Shown: piece by piece, positions 44,901 to 55,508 of the stretch
Numbering within the stretch: the first letter of the stretch is position 1
Layout: every line of letters begins with the position of its first letter
Assembly: GCF_027244095.1 (NCBI RefSeq)
Contig: NC_069671.1
Span: 4,526,001 to 4,590,000 of the forward strand
Direction: 5' to 3'
Length of the DNA stretch: 64,000 bases
DNA from: Hemicordylus capensis
Lineage: Eukaryota > Chordata > Lepidosauria > Squamata > Cordylidae
Position numbers and translations under genes: made by a program
The notes under the pieces: model-generated
What the model was told of the DNA's origin: nothing
The model's database searches: none
What the model saw: only the letters and a program-made list of their open reading frames with translations

Positions 44901-45151
44901 AACACCACTGCTCTCAGGAGCTTTTTGAGAGGGATGCATTTTGTGAATTCTGCATGGGTGGGTTTAATCTTATCAGTGGTGTGGCATTTCTTTCACCTCG
45001 TGAGTGTATTCTCTTCCTAAGTGAAAAATACTCTTCCCCCCCCCCCCTCTTTTTGCAGGAACTGACTCTCCAGATGAACTTGCTGGAATTAATTATAAGG
45101 CTGCAGCAAAAGGAACTGCAGCCTGCAAAGCCCTTCTCTGGAGGGTTGTAG
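37613..45151 (+). CDS. DGCR6: DGCR6, DiGeorge critical region 6 protein (complete)
   Basis: Exons join 37613-37773, 39232-39392, 41430-41530, 43768-43908 and 45059-45151 to give 218 codons plus stop, close to the ~220 residues of human DGCR6. It matches my memory of the mammalian protein along its length: [80 protein letters not shown] and [11 protein letters not shown]. The protein is largely helical with coiled-coil character. The family is linked to neural-crest migration, with some similarity to Drosophila gonadal protein and laminin gamma reported in the literature; its biochemical role is poorly defined. Exon 1 has an eight-alanine run absent from the human protein as I recall it. Intron 2 uses a GC donor. 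The C-terminus (PAKPFSGGL) is short and lineage-specific. Confidence 0.96.
37774..39231 (+). other. DGCR6 intron 1
   Basis: Holds 5S-tRNA SINE pieces (37975-38165 and 38410-38517, both -), separated by a LINE 3' end (38165-38405). A Sauria SINE (38911-39160, -) follows with a long (ATT)n run. Confidence 0.8.
38911..39160 (-). mobile_element. Sauria SINE with (ATT)n tail
   Basis: (ATT)n at 38912-38954, then tcttcctccaaggagcccag to tctaaccactacaccac. Confidence 0.92.
39232..39392 (+). CDS. DGCR6: DGCR6 exon 2 (GC donor)
   Basis: Acceptor tttctctgcag precedes 39232. It encodes [20 protein letters not shown] through [14 protein letters not shown]. The frame and conserved HRVLK junction require the exon to end at CGAG (39392), where the intron begins GCAAGG, not GT. 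Confidence 0.93.
39708..39945 (-). mobile_element. 5S-tRNA SINE
   Basis: Reverse copy: catagaaacattggaagctg to gcaatccatgcttgctcctg, with most of the tRNA unit missing. Confidence 0.82.
40820..41275 (-). mobile_element. LINE 3' fragment (jockey/CR1-group-like)
   Basis: The - strand encodes [20 protein letters not shown] and [20 protein letters not shown], a cysteine motif near the C-terminus of some LINE ORF2 proteins. The element ends in a tandem (actt)n repeat at 40820-40840. Subfamily unknown. Confidence 0.6.
41430..41530 (+). CDS. DGCR6: DGCR6 exon 3
   Basis: Acceptor ggcttccag ends at 41429 and donor gtaaga starts at 41531. It encodes [20 protein letters not shown] and [13 protein letters not shown], the central coiled-coil-like part. 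It ends in phase 0. Confidence 0.94.
41644..41872 (+). mobile_element. Sauria SINE
   Basis: Forward copy between DGCR6 exons 3 and 4: gagccagcgtggtgtagtgg to ggaagagcgggatataaatg. Confidence 0.93.
42345..42820. mobile_element. Diverged pogo/Tigger-like MITE (tentative)
   Basis: Contains cctcgatatttgcgagggtt and ccgcggatcgcaaggttctc. Similar in style to the 17475-17858 element, but the ends are worn. Confidence 0.45.
43236..43440 (-). mobile_element. tRNA-headed version of the same SINE (no 5S head)
   Basis: Reading the - strand: ggccacagctcagtggtaga (box A), tgccttgcatgctgaaggtc, box B ggttcaatccc, then the same body and tail as the 5S-headed copies. No 5S-like sequence precedes it. Confidence 0.85.
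43768..43908 (+). CDS. DGCR6: DGCR6 exon 4
   Basis: Acceptor cttgctcag ends at 43767 and donor gttggt starts at 43909. Its 47 codons, [20 protein letters not shown] through [18 protein letters not shown], are the most conserved block of the family. Confidence 0.95.
43940..44075. mobile_element. Palindromic MITE (CAGTGTTCCCTCTAA type), perfect 8-bp duplication
   Basis: 136 bp from cagcgttccctctaacaggg to gatagagagaacacta. Identical GTTGGGTT lies at 43932-43939 and 44076-44083. Confidence 0.92.
44335..44720 (+). mobile_element. 5S-tRNA SINE with partly duplicated tail
   Basis: After the 5S head (44335-44428) a body-tail copy ends ttcctatgttcc at 44518. It resumes with ctgtaagagattcccctctg, a tRNA unit and a second full body and tail to 44720. 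Confidence 0.82.
45059..45151 (+). CDS. DGCR6: DGCR6 exon 5 and stop
   Basis: Acceptor tttttgcag ends at 45058 after a polypyrimidine tract. It encodes [20 protein letters not shown] and [10 protein letters not shown], with TAG at 45149-45151. The last ~12 residues do not match the human tail as I recall it, which is expected for this variable end. Confidence 0.93.
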   Translation, partial: ELTLQMNLLELIIRLQQKELQPAKPFSGGL

Positions 45152-45485
45152 GGCACGGCCGCTGCTCTCTGCCTCGGGAGGTCGTATTAAGGCAGGCTAC
45201 ACACATTGTGCTTCCGAGAAGACCGGGGCACCCCAAATGCCTTGCCGGAGTGCCAAAGGAAAGGGGGCCAAGGACAGGCCTCCGTGGGGCCAGGAAGGGT
45301 GGCTCTCTCGCCCACGGCCAGAAGTTTGGCTTCATTTTTGTTTCAATTATTTATTTTAGCGCCCTCTTAGGGGTGTGTTTTAAATTAGAGGGCTTGAGTG
45401 TCCCCCGTACCCTAGGGGTTGGTGTTTGGAGGACGTGGCATATGAAAAGGTGAGACAATAAAGGTTGCTCCTTGCCCCTTTTTGA
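45152..45485 (+). other. DGCR6: DGCR6 3' UTR (inferred)
   Basis: Sequence from the stop to just past the AATAAA signal. It contains no repeat I recognise. Confidence 0.75.
45457..45462 (+). terminator. DGCR6: DGCR6 poly(A) signal AATAAA
   Basis: A canonical AATAAA hexamer lies 306 bases past the DGCR6 stop. A T/GT-rich region (ccttgccccttttt, then gtgtgggttccttgg) follows. Cleavage is expected near 45475-45485. Confidence 0.85.
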
Positions 45486-46492
45486 GCATCGGGGTGTGGG
45501 TTCCTTGGTGCACAGGCGGGGGGCGGATGGCCGGGTGCTCTTTCCCCCCTCCTGCTGCCACCGCCATGTTCACAGTCTCGCTGTCTCTCTCCCCACCCAC
45601 CCTACATCCGCCCACTCCTCCTGCATTCCCTGCCACTGTGCAGTCAAGCCAGGGCGCCCCGGAATTGGGGAGAGGGGCTGTGCCTCCAGCAGCAGTCCCC
45701 GCTGTGAAAATAGCGAAGATCTTGGCGCCCCGGGGGATGTGCTATAGCATCACCTCAAGGCAGGTAGCCAGGGTGTCCCCTCCCTGCCTGTAACTCAACC
45801 ATATTCCACAAGCTTCCTCAGCAAGCAAAGGCACTCTGTATCGCTCCTCCCAGCGTCTGCAAGTGGGTTCAAATTTGAACCCGTCCGACATCGAACATGG
45901 CCGGTTTGATGTCGAACCGGCCCCTATTCGGCCCGCTCTCGGACCAACACCCACCGGTTCGGGGGTTTGTGGGGTTTTTTGTTTGGTATTTTTTTTAAGG
46001 CCACACAGGCCCGTTGGGCAGGCGTGGTGGCCTCCAAAATGGCCGCCGCCACGGAGGTGAGGCCAAGGCCACCCGAACTGGGCTGTTTGTGGATCATTGG
46101 AACCTAGCTCCAGGGTTCTCAATGGCTGGTGGCCATTGTGGCTGTCGGTGATGGGAGTGGTAGTCCAACGGAAGGATCGAGACCCCCTGACCTCAGGGCC
46201 TTTGTGAGTATCTTGTCCTCAAAGCCTCTAGGCAGAAGCTGAGCCTTGCGGGTAATTCCCCTAAGCATGAGTTTGGGTACAGTTGTGTTCGGACTCGGGG
46301 GAGACGAGACGGGTGAAGGAAGAGCCTCCAGACCTGGGGGTGGTCGGGGTCGGAAGAATGCTGCGGCAATTTTGCCAAGGCACAACGTGGATGGTGGTTT
46401 GGTTTTTCCCCACCCCTTGCGGGTGGGGCAACCCTCTCCCCTCTGGTTACACCCCAGTATTTCGATTAGCTGTAAGCTAACTTGTGTTGGAG

Positions 46493-46711
46493 AGCTCGCA
46501 TGGTGTAGTGGTTAGAGTGCTGGACTAGGACCGGGGAGACCTGAGTTCAAATCCCCATTCAGCCATGAGACTAGCTGGGTGACTCTGGGCCAGTCACTTC
46601 TCTCTCAGCCTAACCTACTTCACAGGGTTGTTGTGAGGAGAAACTGAAGTCTGTAGTATACCGCTCTGGGCTCCTTGGAGGAAGAGCGGGATATAAAATG
46701 TAAGTAATAAT
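46493..46711 (+). mobile_element. Sauria SINE
   Basis: Forward copy: gcatggtgtagtggttagag, gagttcaaatccccattcag to gagcgggatataaaatgtaa. Confidence 0.92.
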
Positions 46712-47027
46712 TTGGGAAACGGTACTGTCCCGTCCAGAAATGACACGGCGTGTGGATTCATGTTCCTCACAAGGGCGTTTTAAGGACCACATCTAAAGAC
46801 AAATACTCCAGAGAAAAGCTTCAGTGAAAAAGACTACGGTCCAGCATATTTTGGCATAGGCAAAGCTGAAGACATAGAAGCAGCATCGATTGCAGAGGCG
46901 TTCCCGAAAATTAGTTCGAAGGAGCTGCGTCCAAGGAACATTGTACTTGCTTACTTACAAACTGTAAAGGAAAAATGCCCAGGAGAAGAAAGGGGGGGAA
47001 AGTCCAGTGAGGGACTCTCTCGGGAGA

Positions 47028-47255
47028 GGAGAGCTGGTCTGGTGGTCGCAAGCATGACTCGTCCCCCTAGCTAAGCAGGGTCCACCCTGGTTGTATATGA
47101 ATGGGAGACTAGAAGTGTGAGCACTGGGAGATATTCCCTTCAGGGGATGGAGCTCCTCTGGGAAGAGCATCAGAAGGTTCCAAGTTCCCTCCCTGGCAGC
47201 ATCTCCAAGACAGGGCTGAGAGAGACTCCAATGGTCTTTACTCAGTATCCAGCAG
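47028..47255 (+). mobile_element. 5S-tRNA SINE, 3' part shortened
   Basis: Forward copy: gagctggtctggtggtcgca, gctaagcagggtccaccctg, body, then a truncated tail (ccaatggtctttactcagta). Confidence 0.83.
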
Positions 47256-47884
47256 CTTCCTGTGACCTGATGGCAGCCTAACTTCCATCTAAATTCTCAC
47301 CTTTTTAATCCTAAAAATTTCTCAGGATTCTACAAAACCATAATTTGGAGAGATTCCTGTCCTCCCTTAATGGGAAACCTGTACAGTTTTATTTTTTGTT
47401 ACTCTTTCTTCTTTGATCTATTAGTATTTGAACTCACATTTCTAATTAACCTTTTCACTCCATAGCCCGAGCAAAAGGAAGAGGATTTAGGTTCTAAAAA
47501 CAAAACTTGAGTTGCAGGAGCAAAGGTAGAAAAGATTCAGAGTGGGTCATCGTCTCTAGGTCTAACTGAATCAACTGGAAGTCGGGGAAGACGTGAGCTG
47601 ATTTTATTCCTAAGATCTGTGACACTTTTTGTGTTTCTGAAGTGACGGGGCGGGGGGGGGGAGAGTGAGACGTTGGTGTGAACCAGAAGCGGAAGAGCTT
47701 GGCTCTCTGTCTTCCACAATGCATTATCTTTCCTGAACACTCCTTCCGTTTGCAGAGGTGGGAGGAAAGGAAACCAATATGCTGAAATACGTGGGCCAAG
47801 AGGCGGGGAGGGACATTCTGCCGTTGCTAACAGAAGGAAGCGCTGTGGTTTATAGATGCCCACCTTGAGAGAAGGCGAGCGGGC

Positions 47885-48197
47885 AGAGCTGGTCTTGTGG
47901 TAACAAGCATGAATTGTCCCCTTTGCTAAGCAGTGTCCACCCTGGTTTGCATTTGGATGGGAGACTACATGTGTGAGCACTCTTAAGGTGTTCCCTTGGG
48001 ATGGGGCCGCTCTGGGTAGAGCACCTGCCTGCTTGCACGCAGAAGGTTCCCAAGTTCCTTCCCTGGCAGCATCTCCAAATAGGGCTGAGAGAGACGCCTG
48101 CCTGTGACCTTGGAGAAGCCACTGCCAGTCTGTGAAGACAACACTCAGCTAGATGGACCAAGGGTCTGACTCGGGATATGGCAGCTTCCTCTGTAAG
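47885..48197 (+). mobile_element. 5S-tRNA dimeric SINE with longer tRNA unit
   Basis: 5S head (ctaagcagtgtccaccctgg, atttggatgggagactacat), then gggccgctctgggtagagca, cctgcctgcttgcacgcaga, aggttcccaagttcc, body and tail. It keeps the anticodon-arm region that most copies lack. Confidence 0.87.
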
Positions 48198-50065
48198 AGT
48201 GGTTCCACAGCAGCCTGGCTCCCATGAGTATGCATACTTGGGGTTCTTCAGGTAGGCCTGCTCAACTTCAGTCCTTCAGATGTTGGCCTACAACTCCCCT
48301 AATCCCTGGCTATTGGCCCCTTTGGCAAGGGATTATGGGAGTTGTAGTCTAAAAACAGCTGGGGGGTGGTGAGTTGAGCAGGTCTACTCCAGAGCCTTGA
48401 ATGGGTGAATTTGGTTTCTGGCAGAGCACAGTTTGGGAACTGACTGTCTCAGAAGCAGGAGTGGGAATAGATTCCCAGATGATATGGGCTACAACTCCCA
48501 ACATCCCCAAGTAAAAGCCTTTGCAGCTGGGAATTCTGGGTGTTGTAGTCCACAACATCTGGGAATCTCTGTTAGAGGGAACACTACCTGGGAGGAGTCC
48601 CACCGCACCATCCCTTCCAGCACTCTGCTTCCCACACCCTTGTTGTGGGGGGTGGTGATCGCAGTGGTCTCTCACTGAGACTCATGGCGGGAGGTGAGCC
48701 AAGTAAGAAGGGGGCAACTCAAAAGCAGGGGAAAGGGGCTCCCCTGAAATGAAGACCTGGTGCTAGAGAAGGATGGGCCCCTTTACAGCAGTGCTGGTAG
48801 TAGTCAAGACGGCCATTGGAAGAGCTGTGCTGGATCAGCCTAAAGGACTGTCCAGTCCAGTGTTATGCTTCTGACCAGAACTCAACCTGATGCCTCTGAA
48901 AACTTGCAACCGGGCCACAAAGGAGGATGGCTCCCCACCCCGTTGTTGGCATCAGATATACTGCCTCTGAAGAGGGAGGCTCCATCTAACTCCTGCTTAC
49001 ACAGTGATAGAACTACCCTCTTCCATGAATTTTATCAATTAGAAAAAGTAAACATGGGAAGAGGTGTGTTTGGGGGGGATACTCCTTAGCCCAAGGTTTC
49101 CCAACTTCGGCTTCCTAAACTACCGTTCATGGCCCATCCCCAAGGCTGTTGTGGCTGGGGTTGATAGGATTTGTAATCCAACAGCATCTGAGAACCCAAG
49201 GTTGGGAATTAAAGTGACGTGTCAAGTTCGAACAGGCAACATTTCTGAGAACAATCCTGGTATAATCTCAGAATAGGGTTTATATTCGAAATAGACTAGA
49301 GGAGCCAATTTGCAACAGGTGCTGTTAAACACGAACAGAACAAGGACATTTCATTTTGTGCAATGTCTGAGCTACAGGCTTTCTTCAAATGTCTGATCTA
49401 AAGGTGTGTGCATGTACCTGTGCACACACTTCTCCAGATCCAGCTGGACAGAATCAGGCTTGACCTGTAGTACAACTTTCTACAAACTGAATTATCAGCT
49501 TCAGGGAGCCACCCACTTCCCCAGGCAGCACGCCTCCGCTGGTCAGGGTCCCCCCGCCTGAACCCATGTCACTGCATCTACATCGAAAGAAATCCGGATT
49601 TCAAAAAAAAAAAAAAAAAGATGGGCCAATTTCCGGAGTAACTGCTGCCTGCTGCACCCACTCCCTACCCAGCACTGCCCCGTCGAACCCGGGCAGAAAT
49701 CCTAGCAAGCGAGGAAGCGAATCGCCCTTGTCGTCTGGAGGGAACTGCACCTGTTGAGTTTCTGCCGGTCCAGCCTGCTAGTAAGAGGTCTAGGCGCCCT
49801 ATGCAAAGCGGAGGGAGAGGTGGAAGGGAGTTTGTGGAAGGGGTGGGGGAGAGGTGGGGGGCCTGTTCCCTCCCTCTTTGGAGCGAGGGAGATAATGAAG
49901 AAAATAGGGTGGGGGGGCGGCTTCCTTGAGCCCATCCGCTCCATTAGAGCTACCCCTGCCAGATGGCACCTTCCTGCACTTTTCCTTGCTCGCCGGCAGG
50001 CACCATCTGGCTCATTCGCCTGGGGGGGGGGGGAGAGATTAGAGGCAACTGCTCCTCCCCTCATG

Positions 50066-50172
50066 TTTAAATAATAAGGCCGTGACGCAGCAGCCGGGCG
50101 AGGCGCAGGACAGGCCCGGTGTGTGCGCAGCGGGCATCCGCCGGTGGGCAGCTGGGCCAGCCGCCCCGGCAG
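50066..50172 (+). promoter_or_regulatory. SLC7A4: Candidate SLC7A4 promoter and non-coding first exon
   Basis: A TATA-like TTTAAATAATAAGG (50066-50079) leads into a CpG-rich block ending at a strong donor, CCCGGCAG|GTAAGTGG (intron from 50173). The first SLC7A4 coding exon downstream (acceptor at 54471) carries ~55 bases of 5' UTR and so needs an upstream exon. This block is on the right strand, at a plausible distance, and is the only CpG island between DGCR6 and SLC7A4. No transcript evidence is available here. Confidence 0.45.
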
Positions 50173-51097
50173 GTAAGTGGACCCCAGGAGGCCCAGTGGG
50201 GAGCCGCGGCTTGCTCGCCCCCAGCCTGCCTGCCACGGATCGGGTTGGGCCAGGCGGAGGCCACCTGCCCGCCACCGCCCGGGGCCGGATGCACAATGGC
50301 CCGGCCGTCTGGGCAGAGGTGCGCCTAGGTAATTTTGGAGCCTGGAGCGAAAGGCTTTTGGATGCGCGCGCGCGCGCACACACCGCTGCAAGTGAAGCCT
50401 CGTTTTTTTAGCAGGTAGGTTCTGGAGGGCACCAGCCCCACCGCCCAGGACAGACGAAAGAGGATTGGGTGGGGGGCAGGGCAGGGGGCAAATCCAGGGG
50501 CAAGAGCGCCTCTGCCCCACGGCGCACGGCTGCTGCACCAAGTTCCCTTGGGATGGGCAGGGAGCTGTCCAGGGCGGCGTGTGTGCTGATGTATCTGCCG
50601 GGCTGCCTGTCAACAGTAGAGCATCCTTCAGCTGCCAGCTCTTCTTCCTCCCGTTTCTTGCCCCCCCACCCTCCGCAAAGCCCGTGTTTTTAGCCCCCAC
50701 GCCATGCGCCCTTTCCATTCTCACAGTGCCTCTCCCGCGCCCAGCCCGCCTCCAGCCGGAATTGTGGCCACCTCTTACATCGGAAGCGGCCGTCTCCCAA
50801 GTCAGACCCTTGGTCCAGCTAGCTGAGGAGTGTTTGCCCAGACTGGCAGCGGCAATTGAGCGAGATGGACCAAGGGTCTCTGACTCAATAGAAGGCAGCG
50901 TGCGATGGATGGATGGATGTGTGTGTGTGTGTGTGTGTGTGTGTTTGTTTGTTTGATCAAGGGAATAAATATTCCACCCAGCTCAATGAAACCATATCGC
51001 TGTGACCCCTACCCTACTGAAGGCAGAGCGGAGGTCATTACAAGTCCCTTTTGTGGAGCTGAACACCAGCCCTAGCAGCTGTCCCATCTATACATTT

Positions 51098-51396
51098 AGG
51101 AACACGGGAAGCTGCCATATACTGAGTCAGACCATTGGTCCATCTGGCTCAGTGTTGTCTTCCCAGACTGGCAGCGGCTTCTCCAAGGTTGCAGGCAGGA
51201 GTCTCTCTCGGCCCTGTCTGGGAGATGCTGCCAGGGAGAGAACTTGGGATTTTCTGCTCTTCCCAGAGCGGCCCCATCCCCTGAGGGGAAGATCTTACAG
51301 TGCTCGCACATATAGTCTCCCTTTCAAATGCAAACCAGGGCAGGCCCTGCTTAGCAAAGGGGACAATTCATGTTTGCTGCCACAAGACCAACTCTG
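51098..51396 (-). mobile_element. 5S-tRNA SINE, full length
   Basis: Reverse copy from ggaacacgggaagctgccat to tgctgccacaagaccaactc. Confidence 0.87.
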
Positions 51397-53366
51397 TGCA
51401 CAACTCAAACGCCCCAGTGGGTCAGAAACAACTATGGGGGGGGGGCCGCAAAGTCAATTTTCAGTGCATTGGTTATTGCAGTAAAATTAACTATAAAGAG
51501 AAATATAAAAGCAATTAGTTGTGATCAGCATAAGGTTCCACTCCACTCCAGTGGTGGGATATTGAACTCCAGAACCAGTTCTCAGTTCTTTTGTGGCAAC
51601 ATGTGGCAAAAGGTGACTCATGATAGGAGAGTCTCTCGCTCTTTCCACACACCTGGGGTTAAGGGGGAAAGGCTCCTGGGCAAGGCAGCAGGAGGCCCAG
51701 GAAGGCCTAAGCCGCGGCACCTCTTTGGGGGAATAGACCTGTGGCCTGCCCAGCCTTTGATTTTCAGGAAGGGGTCTGGATGGGCTAGTCCTTAGAGAGG
51801 ACACACACCCCAGATCAAGCGTACCCCTGTGGGAGGAGACGTGTTGGTGCCCAAGGTGGGCTGTGCAAAAGGCATCCATAACCCCAGTGCATTCACATGG
51901 AGCCCAATCCAGTGGGGAAGTTCTCTTGCACATGTCTCACTGGCGTCAACAGCACCACAAGGGGTCTTGTGCAGGAGAACCTCCCGCTGAATTGCATCAC
52001 CCCTCTTCTGGGAGCAATCCCCACTTCTGCCATCCTTAGCGGTTCCAAAAATCCACCCACCCACCCCCCAGCCTGGCATAGCTTGCCTTTGCTAAGGGAT
52101 CCTTTTCGCAGTGGCCTTCTCCTATGATCACTGAAAGAGATTTCTCCAGAGATGGGTTTAGAACGCGTTTCCAGAGGTCCCTTTTTAATGCGGCTGAGGG
52201 AATTCATATGCGGGGTGATGTATAAAAATTAAAATTACATAAAATGTATATCATTGATATATGTGTGTGTGTATGGTATACGTTTTGTGTATAATTTTAC
52301 ACATATTTTTGCAATGTAATCCTGGAGAGTGAGAGAGAGAGAGAATATATTGCAAAAAAAAAATGTAGTCCAACTTAAGGGGTTGTTCTGATTCCTTTTC
52401 TCTGCCTCATAATAACCAGAAATCTCCATTGATGGATTTGTGTAGTTGTTTATTTGTATGGTATTGCCACAAAATTGTGCCCAAAGCAGATTGATAGACT
52501 GATAGAAATATGTGTGTATATGTATGTATATACATACATATATACATCACACACACATACATATTTCTATCTATCTATCTAGAACAAACAGTTCAACCAC
52601 AAAACCCATAATCCAGAGCAAAACTAGCATCCACATCAATATATCAGAACATGTCTATGCATAAGGGGGGAAAGCCTTTAAAAGCGATTCAATAATTATT
52701 AAGTCCAAGAAAATGACACCATCGTAATCATGATGTTTCAGTAAGGTTCAGATGCCTTAGAGAGGTTCTCCAACTGTTTGGGGACTACAACTCCCATCAT
52801 CCCCAGCAGAGGAGGCGGCCAACTTGAGACTCTCCAGTGACTTGGACTACAACATCCATCATCTTTGCTACAATTTTATTGTGGCTCCAGATGATGGGAG
52901 TTGTAGTCCAACCACGACGGCTTTAGAGGAATAAATCCCATGTGGAGTAAAACATCAGCAGAGGAGGGAGAGTGATTCCCTTTCGCCCTCGATGGGTCCC
53001 TTCAGCTTGACCAACTGCCCCTAGAAGCCCACCTCCAGATCAGTAGTGGACTCCTAGGTGGGACGGAGGAGCAGACCCAAACCAAAACTCTTGTCTGGAT
53101 CGGACACTGAGCTGTGTATCATTTGCGTTTCTCGTGCTCCACACAATTGGTGGAAAAGTGGGATAAGATCATCCCTCTCTTATCCATAGCCATGTGAGGT
53201 AGGCTATGCCGACAGACAGCAACTGATCCAAGCTCACCCAGCTTCCTGTGTTTCCCATGTACACTCTGAACATGCCCAGAGGTGCCCTGTCATTTGTGCA
53301 TACCCAGGGTGAGCTTTGACATTAAAACAGCTTCCAGCCATGAGCCCCTGGCAAGGCTCAAACCTC

Positions 53367-53370
<4 letters not shown>

Positions 53371-53415
<45 letters not shown>
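53371..53415 (+). repeat. (TG)n microsatellite
   Basis: Uninterrupted TG dinucleotides, more than 20 units. Confidence 0.97.
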
Positions 53416-53417
<2 letters not shown>

Positions 53418-54284
53418 ACCAGCTTGGAGAAACGTGCCATACAATTAGATTTGCATTTTTATGTTCCAATTTAATTTTTATTGTGCAGGGGTTATTTGAA
53501 ATTGGAATTTGGAATTTTTATTGTGCAGGGGCTTGAAATGTCTTGTCAACTGCCTTGAGATTGTTTTAATGAAAGGCGGTATAAACATTTAACAATCAAA
53601 ATGAAAATATTGAATTAATGCTATAGCCTAGCAAGCAAGAGGTTGCTGGTTCGAATCCCTGCTGGTATGTTTCCCAGACGATGGGAAACGCCTGTATTGG
53701 GCAGCAGCGATATAGGAAGATGCTGAAAGGCATCATCTCATACTGCATGGGAGATGGCAATGGTAAACCCCTCCTGTATTCTACTAAAGACAGCCACAGA
53801 GCTCTGTGGGCGCCAGGAGTTGACACGCACTCGGCGTAATTTTACCTTTACATTTTAATGTAATCTAGTTTTAATTGTAGTTTTAATTTGGATTTAATTT
53901 GATTTTGATTTGGATTTAATTGGATTTTGGATTTAATTGGTTTTAATTTGGATTTAATTGGTTTTAATTTGGATTTAATTGGATTTTGATTTTCATTGTT
54001 ATGTATTTTTTATTTTAATGTCAGCTGTCCTAAGCCACCTTTGGAAGGGTGGTGTATCGAAGTCAAATAAATCAATAAAAAGAAAAGAAAACCGGGGCAG
54101 CTAGCTAAACAGGATTTCTTTTCTTTTTTTAAATGGAAGCTGTTGTGCAGGCGTCTTTGGAACAGCACAGCTTGTGCCCATCAGGGAGAAGGGCCAGGTG
54201 CGTTCTTAAAGGCCACGTCCTTCTCTTTGTCTGATTCCCTCAGAGATTTCTGTTGCTTCAAGCAACAGTTTGGGTTGCTTATAC

Positions 54285-54419
54285 CAGGGTTTCTTAACCT
54301 TGGGCCCCCAGATGATGTTGGACTACAACTCCCATCATCCCCAGACATGGCCTTTGTGGCTGAGGATGAAGGGAGTTGTAGTCCAACAACATTTGGGGGC
54401 CCAAGGTTAAGAAACCCTG
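54285..54419. mobile_element. Palindromic MITE just upstream of SLC7A4 coding exon 1
   Basis: From CAGGGTTTCTTAACCTTGGG to CCAAGGTTAAGAAACCCTG. Flanks gcttatac (54277-54284) and gcttgtac (54420-54427) match at 7 of 8 bases. The SLC7A4 acceptor is only ~50 bases further on. Confidence 0.9.
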
Positions 54420-54471
54420 GCTTGTACAGCTGGACAAGTGTGGTGACAGGCCCTTTTTCATCCCTCACCAG

Positions 54472-54526
54472 ACGAGACTCTTCTGTTCTCCCGCTGAAGG
54501 GCAGGGTGCCCACCTCCGCCCCCAAG
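54472..54526 (+). other. SLC7A4: SLC7A4 5' UTR part of coding exon 1
   Basis: A good acceptor (tttttcatccctcaccag) ends at 54471. The 55 bases to the ATG are treated as 5' UTR. The frame stays open further upstream, but only by running through a palindromic MITE, so that extension is rejected. Confidence 0.65.
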
Positions 54527-55508
54527 ATGGTCAGCCGCCTGCCTCGCGTGGCGGACCTGACCCGCTTCTGCCAGAAGCTCAGCCGCGTGAAGACGCTGGA
54601 GGAGGACATGATGGAGACCTCCCTCAACCGCTGCCTGACCACAGTGGACCTGACGCTGCTTGGCATCGGGGGGATGGTAGGATCTGGCCTCTACGTCCTC
54701 ACCGGCACCATCGCCAAAGACACCGCAGGGCCGGCCATCGTGGTCTCCTTCATCATCGCCGGCATCGCCTCGTTGCTAGCCGCTCTCTGCTATGCCGAGT
54801 TTGGCGCCCACGTGCCCAAGACGGGCTCGGCCTACATGTTCACCTACGTCTCGATGGGCGAGATTTGGGCTTTCCTGATTGGCTGGAATGTCATCCTGGA
54901 GTACATGATTGGTGGGGCGGCCGTGGCCAGGGCATGGAGCGGCTACCTGGATGCCATCTTTGACCACCGCATCAAGAACTTCACGGAGACCCACGTGGGC
55001 ACCTGGCAGGTCCCGTTCCTGGCCCACTACCCGGACTTCTTGGCGGCCGGCATCCTGCTCGTGGCGACGGCCTTCATCTCCTTTGGTGCCCGCGTCTCCT
55101 CGTGGCTCAACCACGTCTTCTCTGCCATCAGCATGGGCGTCATCCTCTTCATCCTCGTGATGGGGTTCATTCTGGCCAGGCCCCAAAACTGGGGGGCTGA
55201 GGAAGGGGGGTTTGCCCCGTTCGGCATCTCGGGGATCATGGCGGGCTCGGCCACGTGCTTCTATGCCTTTGTGGGCTTCGACGTGATCGCCACGTCCAGC
55301 GAGGAGGCCAGGAACCCCCAGAGGGCCATTCCCAGAGCCATCGCCATCTCCCTCAGCTTGGCCACGGGGGCCTACATCCTGGTCTCCATGGTGCTGACGC
55401 TGATGGTGCCGTGGCATTCCTTAAACCCCGACTCTGCCCTAGCGGACGCCTTTTACCGGAGGGGCTACTCCTGGGCTGGTTTCATCGTGGCCGCAGGCTC
55501 CATTTGTG
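54527..55508 (+). CDS. SLC7A4: SLC7A4 coding exon 1
   Basis: Encodes residues 1-327 plus one base, covering the N-terminus and roughly the first eight membrane helices up to VAAGSIC. Donor gtaagt starts at 55509. The exon is GC-rich, in contrast to its flanks. A 213-codon open frame on the opposite strand is a compositional shadow. Confidence 0.96.

Larger units (their letters stand above)
45486..50065. other. DGCR6-SLC7A4 intergenic region
   Basis: Holds a GTGCACAAAC-type repeat (45866-46090), a Sauria SINE, two 5S-tRNA SINEs and MITEs (48250-48385 and 48465-48590). Stretches 47260-47880 and 48600-49560 look unique or old repeat, with no supported exon. Confidence 0.75.
50173..54471 (+). 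other. Probable SLC7A4 5' intron
   Basis: Intron only if the 50172 donor is real. Holds SINE copies, (GT)n at 50917-50943, (TA/CA) repeats at 52508-52560, (TG)n at 53371-53415, a second-family tRNA SINE (53600-53860), a TTTAATTGG-rich LINE tail (53860-54080) and a MITE (54285-54419). Confidence 0.5.

Noticed and set aside
49702-50724. 340-codon open frame on the - strand across the CpG island upstream of SLC7A4
   Set aside because: GC-rich composition removes stops. The peptide is Pro/Arg/Ala low complexity with no domain, no splice support, and overlaps a better promoter interpretation.
54143-54526. Upstream extension of the SLC7A4 reading frame
   Set aside because: It would translate a palindromic MITE, and a good acceptor at 54471 shows this is intron. 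The ATG at 54527 matches family N-termini.
54776-55417. 213-codon His/Asp/Glu-rich frame on the - strand
   Set aside because: Antisense shadow of SLC7A4 coding exon 1.
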